Shown here: piece by piece, positions 39,992 to 47,605 of the stretch
Numbering within the stretch: the first letter of the stretch is position 1
Layout of the letters: each line of letters opens with the position of its first letter
DNA from: Flavobacteriales bacterium
GTDB lineage: Bacteria > Bacteroidota > Bacteroidia > Flavobacteriales_F > PHOS-HE28
Assembly (NCBI GenBank): GCA_016721825.1
Contig: JADKHI010000006.1
Location: 434,001-498,000, forward strand
Length of the DNA stretch: 64,000 nucleotides
Direction: 5' to 3'
The notes under the pieces: model-generated
Databases searched by the model: none
The model's input: only the letters and a program-made list of their open reading frames with translations
Told to the model about the DNA's origin: nothing
Program-made: the position numbers and the translations under genes

Positions 39992-42754
39992 TTAGGCGCG
40001 GGCCACAGTGGGCTTGGCGCTCTTGGCGAAGGCGGCGTTGATGATGTGCTTCTGCTGCTCGGCGCTGCGGATGCTGCTACCAGTTGCAGGGGCTCCGCTG
40101 GCAGGGCGCGCGATGCACTTCAGTTCCACCTCCTTCCAATTGAGGGTGAGGTAGCCCCAGGCGCCCATGTTCTCAGGCTCCTCCTGCACCCACAGGTACC
40201 GTTCGGCGCCCTTGTATTTCTTCAGCACGGCCTGCAGCTGTTTCTCAGGAAGGGGGTGAAGCTGTTCTATACGGACCAACGCTACATCGTCGCGCTTGTC
40301 GGCTTCCTTCTTCTCGAGGAGCTCGTAGTAGATCTTGCCCTGGCAGAACACGACCGTGTTCACCTTCTTCGGGTCGGCGGTGGCATCGTCGATCACCTCT
40401 TGGAAGCGACCGTTGGCGAGCTCGTCCATGGTACTGACGCAACGCGGGTGGCGCAGCAGGCTCTTCGGCGTGAACACCACCAGCGGGCGACGGAAATCGT
40501 AAGCCAACTGACGGCGAACGGCGTGGAAGTAGTTGGCGGGCGTGGTGCAGTTCACCACCAGCATGTTGCCATCGGCGCACAGGCTGAGGAAACGCTCCAT
40601 GCGGGCGCTGCTGTGCTCGGCACCCTGACCCTCGTAGCCATGTGGCAGGAGCATCACAAGGCCGTTCATCGCGCTCCACTTCTCTTCCGCAGCACAGAGG
40701 TACTGGTCGATGATGATCTGCGCGCCGTTGATGAAGTCGCCGAACTGCGCCTCCCAGATCGTGAGGTCCTGCGGTGTGGCGAAGGCGTAACCGTACTCAA
40801 AGCCCAGCACGGCGTACTCGCTGAGCAGGCTGTTGTAGATCTGAAGCAGCGCCTGCTTGTCCTGGATGTGTTTGAGGTGGATGTACTCCTCCTCACTGTC
40901 CTCCACCTTCACCACGGCGTGGCGGTGGCTGAAGGTGCCGCGCTCCACATCCTGACCAGTGAAGCGCACAGGGTGTCCTTCGCAGAGCAGGCTGCCGTAG
41001 GCCAGCAGTTCGCCCATGCTCCAATCGAGCTTGTCGTCGGCGAGCATCTTGGCGCGGGCCTTCAGGATGCCTTCGAGCTTGCTGAAGAACTTCTTGCCTG
41101 CGGGTACCTCGGCCAGCTTGGCCCCGATACGTTGCAGCAACTTCTTGTCGGCACCGGTCTCGGGACTCTGATCGAACACCTCGTGGGCTGGACGTTCGAA
41201 GCCTTTCCAGCGATCGGCGAGGAACGGCGTTATGACGCTCTTACCGATCTGCTTGCTTTCGTTGAGCCGTTCCTGCAGCATGTCCTGGAACTGCTGATCC
41301 ATTTCCTTGGCGAGGTCGGCTCCGATGGCACCGCTCTCCTCCAACTTCGCCTTGTAGATCTCGCGTGGATCGGCGTGCGCGGAAATGGCCTTGTACAGCA
41401 CGGGCTGCGTGAACTTGGGCTCGTCGCCTTCGTTGTGACCATGACGGCGGTAGCCGAGCAGGTCGATGAACACGTCGCACTTGAAGGCCTGACGGTAGTC
41501 CAGCGCGAGCTTGATCACGTGGCAAACCGCTTCGGCATCGTCGTCGTTGACGTGGAACACGGGGCACTGGGTCACCTTGGCGACATCGGTGCAATAGGTG
41601 CTGGTGCGCGCATCGATGTAGTTGGTGGTGAAACCGACCTGGTTGTTCACCACGAGATGCAGGCTTCCTCCGGTGCTGTAGGCCTTAAGACCGGCCATCT
41701 GCACCACTTCGTAGACAACACCCTGCCCAGCGATGGCCGCATCACCGTGTATGATGATGGGGCACACCTTCGCGTCATTGAAAGCATGGTCATGCTCGAT
41801 GATGGCGCGTCCGATGCCTTGTGCCACGGGGGCCACGCTTTCCAAGTGGCTGGGGTTGGGACAGAGGGTGAGCTTCACCTCGCCGCCTTTGGTGGTGGCC
41901 ACACGGCTGCTGTAGCCCATGTGGTACTTCACATCCCCTTCCATCGCTGCATCGGCGAAGTCGCGGCCTTCGAACTCGGCGAAGATCTGCGCGTAGGTCT
42001 TGTTGAGCGTGTTGGCCAGCACATTGAGGCGACCGCGGTGGGCCATGCCGATCACGAAATCCTGGACGCCGAGGCCGGAGCCATGCTCGATCACCGTGTC
42101 CAGCGCAGGGATCAGCGTTTCTCCGCCTTCGATGCTGAAGCGCTTCTGGCCGATGAACTTCTTGCCGAGGAACTTCTCGAAGACCACGGCCTGGTTGAGC
42201 TTGTTCAGAATGCGCTTCTTCTCATCCAGGCTGAACGACGGCTGGTTGCGATCACGCTCCATGCGGTCCTGCAGCCACTTCACGCGCTCGGGCTTGCGGA
42301 TGTAGCGGTACTCCACGCCGATGCTCTGGCAGTAAGTCACCCTCAGGTGATCCACGATGGCGCTGAGCTTGGCGGGGCCGATACCGATCTCGTTGCCGGC
42401 CTCGAACGCAGTATCAAGGTCCGCGGCGGCGAGTCCGAAATTCTCCAGTTCCAACGTGGGCTGGTAAGTACGGCGGGCGCGGACGGGGTTGGTCTGCGTG
42501 AACAGGTGGCCCCGTTGACGGTAAGCGTTGATGAGCTCAATGACCTTGAACTCCTTGCTGATGTGTTCGGACCCCGCGCCGGACGCGCTGGTCTTGACGC
42601 CGGGCAGCACCTCGTGACGTGTGCGGGCGAACTCGAAGCCCTCGAAGAAACGGGCCCAGCCGGGGTCCACCGAGGCGGGATCCAGGAGGTACTGTTGGTA
42701 GATGCTGTCCAGCGCGGCTGGATCGGCGTTGCTCAGATAGGAGTTCTTGTCCAT
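39992..42754 (-). CDS. sucA: 2-oxoglutarate dehydrogenase E1 component
   Basis: Thiamine-diphosphate-dependent decarboxylase of the TCA cycle. 920 residues from ATG 42754, close to the E. coli SucA length (933). N-terminal DKNSYLSNADPAALDSIYQQ helps E2 binding; the core has GMAHRGRLNVLANT, HGDAAIAGQGVVYE (ThDP/Mg) with a following NNQVGFTT, and a C-terminal HRQAVVKVEDSEEEY-like transketolase-type domain. A perfect TACCTTTG -7 element lies 22 nt upstream of the ATG, so the sucA-odhB pair has its own promoter. In-frame codons before 42754 extend through that element and are not coding. A large antisense open frame over this gene is a shadow. Confidence 0.97.
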   Translation of the reverse strand: MDKNSYLSNADPAALDSIYQQYLLDPASVDPGWARFFEGFEFARTRHEVLPGVKTSASGAGSEHISKEFKVIELINAYRQRGHLFTQTNPVRARRTYQPTLELENFGLAAADLDTAFEAGNEIGIGPAKLSAIVDHLRVTYCQSIGVEYRYIRKPERVKWLQDRMERDRNQPSFSLDEKKRILNKLNQAVVFEKFLGKKFIGQKRFSIEGGETLIPALDTVIEHGSGLGVQDFVIGMAHRGRLNVLANTLNKTYAQIFAEFEGRDFADAAMEGDVKYHMGYSSRVATTKGGEVKLTLCPNPSHLESVAPVAQGIGRAIIEHDHAFNDAKVCPIIIHGDAAIAGQGVVYEVVQMAGLKAYSTGGSLHLVVNNQVGFTTNYIDARTSTYCTDVAKVTQCPVFHVNDDDAEAVCHVIKLALDYRQAFKCDVFIDLLGYRRHGHNEGDEPKFTQPVLYKAISAHADPREIYKAKLEESGAIGADLAKEMDQQFQDMLQERLNESKQIGKSVITPFLADRWKGFERPAHEVFDQSPETGADKKLLQRIGAKLAEVPAGKKFFSKLEGILKARAKMLADDKLDWSMGELLAYGSLLCEGHPVRFTGQDVERGTFSHRHAVVKVEDSEEEYIHLKHIQDKQALLQIYNSLLSEYAVLGFEYGYAFATPQDLTIWEAQFGDFINGAQIIIDQYLCAAEEKWSAMNGLVMLLPHGYEGQGAEHSSARMERFLSLCADGNMLVVNCTTPANYFHAVRRQLAYDFRRPLVVFTPKSLLRHPRCVSTMDELANGRFQEVIDDATADPKKVNTVVFCQGKIYYELLEKKEADKRDDVALVRIEQLHPLPEKQLQAVLKKYKGAERYLWVQEEPENMGAWGYLTLNWKEVELKCIARPASGAPATGSSIRSAEQQKHIINAAFAKSAKPTVARA

Positions 42755-42776
42755 AGAAGGCAGGTGCACCGGGCCC

Positions 42777-42784
42777 CAAAGGTA
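42777..42784 (-). promoter_or_regulatory. Candidate -7 element (TACCTTTG) of sucA-odhB
   Basis: An exact TAnnTTTG match on the minus strand, 22 nt before the sucA ATG, lying between the 119-residue gene and sucA. Confidence 0.5.
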
Positions 42785-42844
42785 GCCATCGGTCCGGGCC
42801 GCTTTACGGGCTTTTCCACCCGGTTGTTGCACGGCTTGTCCACA

Positions 42845-43204
42845 CTATCCCAGCCCAGCGAACCGCTTGCGCGTCAGGACCTTCTGCAGGCAGCGCAGCA
42901 CTACCTGTCCGGCCAGCTCGGGCAAGCCGCCCGCCGCCATGCTGCGCTTGGCATGGGCCTCGGGCACATCAACCCGGTACAACACCACGCCCAAAGCATG
43001 CTGACCCTGCCGCTGGCGGTCCTCCAAGATGGGAAGGACCTGTTGACGGAGCGCCTCGAAGGCGCCTTCACCCACCTCTGGGGTCGCCAGTTCCGGTATG
43101 CTCAGGTCCTTGCAAAGCTGCGCCACGGTCTCCGCCAGCACTTCGGCCTGGTCCAGCCAGCGCCGGACCCGCTCACCACCTGTTGTTGACAGCTCTTCGT
43201 TCAC
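42845..43204 (-). CDS. Small conserved-looking hypothetical protein upstream of sucA
   Basis: A 119-residue soluble, mostly helical protein: RRWLDQAEVLAETVAQLCKD, EALRQQVLPILEDRQRQGQH, then LGVVLYRVDVPEAHAKRSMA and a basic end QKVLTRKRF. The LYRVDVPE block and basic tail resemble small uncharacterised Bacteroidota proteins I have seen near 2-oxoglutarate dehydrogenase genes; this is recall, not proof. The start is GTG at 43204. TAGTTTTC, 6 nt upstream on the same strand, may be the -7 element, with a divergent TATTTTCG serving the next gene. The gap to sucA is 90 nt and contains sucA's own promoter. Function unknown. Confidence 0.72.
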   Translation of the reverse strand: MNEELSTTGGERVRRWLDQAEVLAETVAQLCKDLSIPELATPEVGEGAFEALRQQVLPILEDRQRQGQHALGVVLYRVDVPEAHAKRSMAAGGLPELAGQVVLRCLQKVLTRKRFAGLG

Positions 43205-43244
43205 CGTGTCGAAAACTACTGCGGCTCTGGGATAAGCGTGGCAC

Positions 43245-43252
43245 TATTTTCG
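43245..43252 (+). promoter_or_regulatory. Candidate -7 element (TATTTTCG)
   Basis: TATTTTCG, 78 nt before the ATG of the exported protein at 43331. The leader between them contains AC-rich micro-repeats of the AACAACG type (about 43290-43325). Confidence 0.4.
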
Positions 43253-43330
43253 ACGACCCTTGCTTCGTTGATCGTAAATCGGAACGCCCACGAACAACGC
43301 AGCAACAACGAACAACGGACAACGACACCC

Positions 43331-44206
43331 ATGCGCTCAGCCCTTCTCACCGCCCTTTCCGCGATCACCATCCTTTCCGTTCAGGCCCAATACGGCACCT
43401 TCGACCCGAAGGCCATCGCCACAGCGAAGACCACCACCACGTTGATCGTGCTCGACGCCGGTGATTCCCCCTACAACCGCACCATCCAGGAGGCCGTGAA
43501 GGCCCATTGGAAGTTCACCAAGAGCTTCGACTTCATCACGGTGAACGACCTGGCCACGGCACCCCTGATGCCCGAGAAGACCTATCTCCTGAAAACGAAG
43601 AAGACCGATGCCGAGAAGCACGACGGCTACTTCCTGACGCTGGTGCAAGGCTGGAAACAGAAGAAAGGCGAGGTGATCAACGTGGAGAACAACGCGGTGA
43701 CGAACCTGCCTCCTGCACAGGAACTCGCCTTCCTGATGATCGACCCGGCGACGGTGAGCGGCACCGGCGCCCCAATGTTGAACGTTTACGTGAAGTGCAT
43801 GCAGGACTACCTGAAGCAGGTGGAGAGCGGCAAGATCAAGGACAAGGCCACCGCCGACCGCCTGTACGAGAGCCGCAACCGCTTCATCAAGGACATGGAC
43901 CTGTGGGTGGCGAAAGAGCACATGGACAAGAGCATACCCGACGCCGCGAAGGTGAAGGAGACCTACACCAAGCAGCTCCAGCTCATGAGCGCCGACCAGA
44001 ACTATGCCGCCGCCTACAAGGGTGAACCAGGTATCGCCATCAGCGACATTGTTATGACGGGCGAGTATAAGACCAAGTGGTGCTTCCGCCGCGTGTTCAA
44101 CGCCAGCACCGGTGAGCTGATGTACCAGCGTGACGAGGCCGCCCTCTACGGCAAGAAGGAAGGCTTCATCGCCGACGACCTGCGTATCCTGGAGCAGAGC
44201 CGCTGA
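43331..44206 (+). CDS. Exported protein of unknown function
   Basis: A 291-residue protein with a signal peptide (MRSALLTALSAITILSVQAQ) and a mature alpha/beta-looking domain: TTTLIVLDAGDSPYNRTIQE, a HWKFTKSFDFITVNDL segment, a lysine-rich KTKKTDAEKHDGYFLTL strand, and a C-terminal AISDIVMTGEYKTKWCFRRV region. The arrangement is typical of periplasmic proteins of unknown role in Flavobacteriales; no enzyme motif is seen. ATG 43331 starts the signal peptide; upstream in-frame codons run through the AC-rich leader. It is followed by a strong hairpin terminator, so it is likely monocistronic. Confidence 0.82.
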   Translation: MRSALLTALSAITILSVQAQYGTFDPKAIATAKTTTTLIVLDAGDSPYNRTIQEAVKAHWKFTKSFDFITVNDLATAPLMPEKTYLLKTKKTDAEKHDGYFLTLVQGWKQKKGEVINVENNAVTNLPPAQELAFLMIDPATVSGTGAPMLNVYVKCMQDYLKQVESGKIKDKATADRLYESRNRFIKDMDLWVAKEHMDKSIPDAAKVKETYTKQLQLMSADQNYAAAYKGEPGIAISDIVMTGEYKTKWCFRRVFNASTGELMYQRDEAALYGKKEGFIADDLRILEQSR

Positions 44207-44222
44207 GCACCTGACCGAGCTT

Positions 44223-44254
44223 GAAGAAGGGCGTCCCGCGGGGCGCCCTTCTTC
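44223..44254 (+). terminator. Rho-independent-like terminator
   Basis: GAAGAAGGGCGTCCC and GGGCGCCCTTCTTC pair as a long stem (one T-C-type mismatch/wobble position) around a GCG loop, 17 nt after the stop of the exported protein gene, and are followed by GTTTCT. Confidence 0.7.
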
Positions 44255-44287
44255 GTTTCTCCTCGGAATGGTAAGGATGACAAACGA

Positions 44288-44295
44288 TATCTTCG
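44288..44295 (+). promoter_or_regulatory. Candidate -7 element (TATCTTCG)
   Basis: TATCTTCG lies 22 nt before ATG 44318 and just after the upstream terminator, a convincing promoter position for the 168-residue secreted protein. Confidence 0.45.
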
Positions 44296-44317
44296 GAAGA
44301 AGCAACCTTCCCCGCTC

Positions 44318-44824
44318 ATGCTCCAGCTCTTTCCACTCAACCTGTTCCGTTCAGTGATCTTCACCACGATGGTCGCTGCATCGGTCACCTCACAGGGACA
44401 GGATACATCAATGCCCAACGTGACCATGGCGGAAAGCGCCCGGGCTGAATTGGATAGCATCATCGATCGCGCAATGACCACAACGAAATGGCGAAAGGTG
44501 CGCGTCCGTCGGAAAGGGCGCCGGATGATCCTCGTGGGCAAGACAGGCACCACCAAGGTCAAACGTGTGTTCCGGGCAAAGGCGAGCGGCACCCTGGAGC
44601 GCATGCTCATGGAACCCTGGTCCAAAGGACCACGTGAAATGGAAGCCACTTTCGTGGACGGCCAGCTCATATACGCCCAGTGGACCCTGATGAAACAGGA
44701 AGGAGGGTTCAACGTTCCCTATGAAAAGACGTACATCAATGGCAAGCTTCACATCCTGCGCGTCTATGAGAAGGACGGGGTTCCAACGACAAACACCACG
44801 ATACTACCCCCATTATCACGATAA
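44318..44824 (+). CDS. Small secreted hypothetical protein
   Basis: A 168-residue protein with an N-terminal hydrophobic segment (NLFRSVIFTTMVAASVTSQG) consistent with a signal peptide. The mature part is basic in the middle (KWRKVRVRRKGRRMILVGKT) and ends in beta-strand-like sequence (MEATFVDGQLIYAQWTLMKQ, YINGKLHILRVYEKDG). Not recognised. It has a good promoter element upstream and a terminator before that, which favours this strand over a long antisense open frame (44146-44712) with no signal peptide or domain. Codon bias matches neighbours. The role is unknown. Confidence 0.72.
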   Translation: MLQLFPLNLFRSVIFTTMVAASVTSQGQDTSMPNVTMAESARAELDSIIDRAMTTTKWRKVRVRRKGRRMILVGKTGTTKVKRVFRAKASGTLERMLMEPWSKGPREMEATFVDGQLIYAQWTLMKQEGGFNVPYEKTYINGKLHILRVYEKDGVPTTNTTILPPLSR

Positions 44825-44881
44825 GTGTGAATGAAACGTTGATCGCGAACGAAGCATGTGCTCGGGGCGTTCCTTTGGCAC

Positions 44882-45784
44882 ATGTCCACCATCCTCATCA
44901 CCGGCGGCAGCGGCCTCATCGGCTCCGCGCTCACCAAGGCTCTACTGAAGGAAGGACACAGCGTACGATGGCTCAGTCGAGCGGCTGGTGACCGCAACCG
45001 TGTGATGGCCTTTGCTTGGCATGTGGACAAGGGCACCATGGATCCTTCTGCGCTAGACGGGGTCGACCACATCATCCACCTGGCCGGCGCGGGCATTGCG
45101 GACAAGCGATGGACGGATGCGCGGAAGAAGGAATTGGAGCAGAGCCGGGCCGAAAGTGCGCGCTTGCTTCTACGAACCGCGAAGGCACAAGGCTTCGCGC
45201 CGAAGAGCTTCATCAGTTCCGCAGGGATCAACTATTACGGGGCGGTCACCGGTGAACACGTCTTCACGGAGAACGATGCCTCGGGCACCGATCACATCGC
45301 GCACCTCAGCAAGGTCTGGGAGGAAGCTGCGGATGAGTGGGCCCCTCTGTGCCGTGTGGTGAAACTGCGCACACCGTTGGTGCTGGCACCCGAAGGAGGA
45401 GGACTGAAAAAGCTGGCGATGCCCGTGCGCTTCGGCCTTGGTGCGCCGCTGGGCTCAGGGAAGCAATGGATGCCTTGGGTGCATTTGGCCGACCTCGTGC
45501 GGATCTACCAGCACGCGCTCGTGGCCGAGAACATGGATGGTGCTTACAACGTGAACGCCAGCGAGCAGCCCACGAACCGCGACTTCACCAAGGCAGTAGC
45601 GAAAGCGTTGGGCAGGCCGATGTTCCTTCCTCCGGTACCGGGCTTCCTACTGAAGTTGGCGCTTGGAGAGTTGAGCTCGATCCTGCTGGATGGAAGTCGT
45701 GCATCGAACGCGAAGCTGCTTGGCACGGGTTTCACCTTCCGGTATGACACGCTAGCGCCAGCACTGAACGACTGCTTGAAGTAA
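44882..45784 (+). CDS. TIGR01777-type SDR epimerase (YfcH-like)
   Basis: A 300-residue NAD(P)-binding protein of the extended SDR superfamily. The Rossmann glycine motif GGSGLIG is at residues 8-14 after STILIT; AGAGIADKRW and SSAGINYYG are family signatures, and the C-terminal DUF1731-like segment (LPPVPGFLLKLALGE) completes the TIGR01777 architecture. Substrate is unknown; homologues are annotated as sugar-nucleotide epimerase-like or YfcH. ATG 44882 was chosen because it begins the Rossmann strand; an upstream in-frame start would overlap the preceding gene's spacer. It converges on the prenyl synthase with a 2-nt gap between stops. Confidence 0.9.
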   Translation: MSTILITGGSGLIGSALTKALLKEGHSVRWLSRAAGDRNRVMAFAWHVDKGTMDPSALDGVDHIIHLAGAGIADKRWTDARKKELEQSRAESARLLLRTAKAQGFAPKSFISSAGINYYGAVTGEHVFTENDASGTDHIAHLSKVWEEAADEWAPLCRVVKLRTPLVLAPEGGGLKKLAMPVRFGLGAPLGSGKQWMPWVHLADLVRIYQHALVAENMDGAYNVNASEQPTNRDFTKAVAKALGRPMFLPPVPGFLLKLALGELSSILLDGSRASNAKLLGTGFTFRYDTLAPALNDCLK

Positions 45785-45786
45785 GT

Positions 45787-46731
45787 TCAGCTCGTGCGTT
45801 GCAACAGCGCAGCAGCGAGTTGCGTGAGCGCGGTTTTTCGTTCCAAGGGAACGTTCAATGCGGCCAAACCAGCCATGGCCTGCGCATCGTGCTTGTGCAC
45901 TTCCGCTTCGGTCTCTGCACGCACACCGAGCTCCTCCAGCACGTTCAGCATGCGTTGGACGTTCCGGTCAGCAGGGGCCTTGGCAAGCTCTTCGCGGAGC
46001 TCATGGCGACCGGCTGCCAAGCTCAATTCCAGGCCGCGGATCAAGAGGTAGGTCTTCTTGCCCGCACGCAGGTCGCCGCCCACTTGCTTGCCCACTTTTC
46101 CAGGGTCACCGAAGGCGTCGAGCAGGTCATCACGCAACTGAAAGGCGAGACCCAGATGTTCGCCGTACGCACCGATGTGTTCACGCTCTTCCACAGAGGC
46201 GCCGGCGATGGCTGCTCCCACCTGCAATGCACAACTCAGAAGCACCGCGGTCTTCAAGCGGATCATCTCCACATACTCGTCGATGTGGACATCCTGCCGC
46301 TGTTCGTAGTCCATGTCGAACTGCTGGCCCTCGCACACTTCCAAGGCGTAGCGACTGAAGAGCTCCAGCACGTCCGCGCGTTTCCCCATCAGTTGATAGG
46401 CCTTCACCAGCATGGCGTCACCGCTGAGGATGGCCGTGTTCGTGTTCCACTTCGCATGCACCGTGGCGCGACCGCGACGAAGCGGTGCTTCATCCATGAT
46501 GTCGTCGTGCATCAAAGAGAAGTTGTGGAAAAGCTCGATTCCGAGCGCCTCATCCAGCACATCCTCCGCCTTGCCACCGAAGAGCTCGCAGCCCATCATC
46601 ACGAGGACAGGTCGCACCCGTTTGGCAGGTAGGTCCAGCAGGTAGGCCATGGGCGCATACAGCCCGTTCTCCGGTAGGGCACGTTTCCAGCGGTCGACGT
46701 GCGCGTCGATCAATGCGCGGTGGCGTTCCAT
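45787..46731 (-). CDS. Polyprenyl synthetase (trans-prenyl diphosphate synthase)
   Basis: A 314-residue all-trans prenyltransferase joining IPP to allylic diphosphates. The first aspartate-rich motif is HDDIMD (Asp76, Asp77, Asp80), the second DDLLD (201-205), with KRVRP (37-41) and GDAML also conserved. Chain length (FPP, GGPP or longer) cannot be decided; in Flavobacteriales this gene is often the farnesyl/geranylgeranyl-type enzyme supplying UppS and menaquinone synthesis. It lies 4 nt downstream of rfbA and on the same strand, within a run that starts with the RND transporter gene. UppS elsewhere in the window would use its C15 product if it is an FPP synthase (inference). Confidence 0.93.
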   Translation of the reverse strand: MERHRALIDAHVDRWKRALPENGLYAPMAYLLDLPAKRVRPVLVMMGCELFGGKAEDVLDEALGIELFHNFSLMHDDIMDEAPLRRGRATVHAKWNTNTAILSGDAMLVKAYQLMGKRADVLELFSRYALEVCEGQQFDMDYEQRQDVHIDEYVEMIRLKTAVLLSCALQVGAAIAGASVEEREHIGAYGEHLGLAFQLRDDLLDAFGDPGKVGKQVGGDLRAGKKTYLLIRGLELSLAAGRHELREELAKAPADRNVQRMLNVLEELGVRAETEAEVHKHDAQAMAGLAALNVPLERKTALTQLAAALLQRTS

Positions 46732-46735
46732 GCGC

Positions 46736-47605
46736 TCAGGCGCGACCTTCGGCCACGTTGATCAAATACTCACCGTAGCCGCTCTTGCGCAAGGGCTGAG
46801 CCACAGCGATAAGCTGTTCAGCAGTGATGAAGCCACGGCGGAAGGCGACCTCTTCGATGCAACCGATGCGGCGGCCCTGGCGCTCCTCGATGACCTGTAC
46901 GTACTGACCGGCCTGCATCAGTGAGGTGAAGGTGCCGGTGTCCAACCAGGCAGTGCCCCGGTCCAGCACGTTCACTTTCAAGCGGCCTTGGCTCAGGTAC
47001 TCGCGGTTCACATCGGTGATCTCATACTCACCACGCGCGCTCGGCTTCAGATCACGGGCGATGTCGAGCACGCTGTTGTCATAGAAGTAGAGGCCCGGTA
47101 CAGCGAAGTTGCTCTTGGGCTTGTCGGGTTTCTCTTCGATGCTGATCACCTTGTTGCTGGCGTCGAACTCCACCACGCCGTAGCGTTCAGGGTCGCTCAC
47201 GCGGTAAGCGAACACAAGGCCCCCGTCCACTTCGCTATGCTCCATCAGGCGCGTACCGAGGCCGCTACCGTGGAAGATGTTGTCCCCGAGGATCAGGGCC
47301 ACGCCCTCGTTACCGACGAACTCGCGACCGATCACGAACGCCTGCGCCAGCCCGTTGGGGACCGCTTGTTCGGCGTAGGTGAATGAGCACCCCAACTGTG
47401 CACCATCACCCAGAAGCTTGCGGAAGTGGGGCAGGTCGTGCGGTGTGCTGATGATGAGGACCTCCCGGATGCCCGCTGCCATGAGCGTGCTGAGCGGGTA
47501 GTAGATCATGGGCTTGTCGTACACCGGCATGAGCTGCTTGCTCACGGCCAGGGTCAACGGGTGCAAGCGAGTGCCGGAGCCTCCGGCGAGGATGATGCCT
47601 TTCAT
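46736..47605 (-). CDS. rfbA: Glucose-1-phosphate thymidylyltransferase
   Basis: Makes dTDP-glucose from glucose-1-phosphate and dTTP, the first step to dTDP-L-rhamnose and other deoxysugars of surface glycans. 289 residues, standard. Signature N-terminus KGIILAGGSGTRLHPLTLAV (residues 2-21), KQLMPVYDKPMIYYPLSTLM, LILGDNIFHG and the WLDTGTFTSLMQAG block. The ATG overlaps the end of the MMPL transporter gene by 4 nt and the stop is 4 nt before the prenyl synthase, an unusual partnership because rfbBCD are not adjacent. Surface glycan synthesis and lipid-carrier metabolism may share regulation here. Confidence 0.97.
   Translation of the reverse strand: MKGIILAGGSGTRLHPLTLAVSKQLMPVYDKPMIYYPLSTLMAAGIREVLIISTPHDLPHFRKLLGDGAQLGCSFTYAEQAVPNGLAQAFVIGREFVGNEGVALILGDNIFHGSGLGTRLMEHSEVDGGLVFAYRVSDPERYGVVEFDASNKVISIEEKPDKPKSNFAVPGLYFYDNSVLDIARDLKPSARGEYEITDVNREYLSQGRLKVNVLDRGTAWLDTGTFTSLMQAGQYVQVIEERQGRRIGCIEEVAFRRGFITAEQLIAVAQPLRKSGYGEYLINVAEGRA

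Noticed and set aside
39950..43189. A 1079-residue open frame antisense to sucA
   Set aside because: It is His/Val/Leu-rich without any domain, and lies exactly opposite a well-conserved sucA frame. Long antisense frames are expected from GC-rich third codon positions.
44146..44712. Minus-strand open frame of 188 residues as the real gene at this locus
   Set aside because: It overlaps the terminator and the end of the upstream gene, is Arg/Ser-rich, and has no signal peptide; the plus-strand gene has a promoter-like element and a signal peptide.
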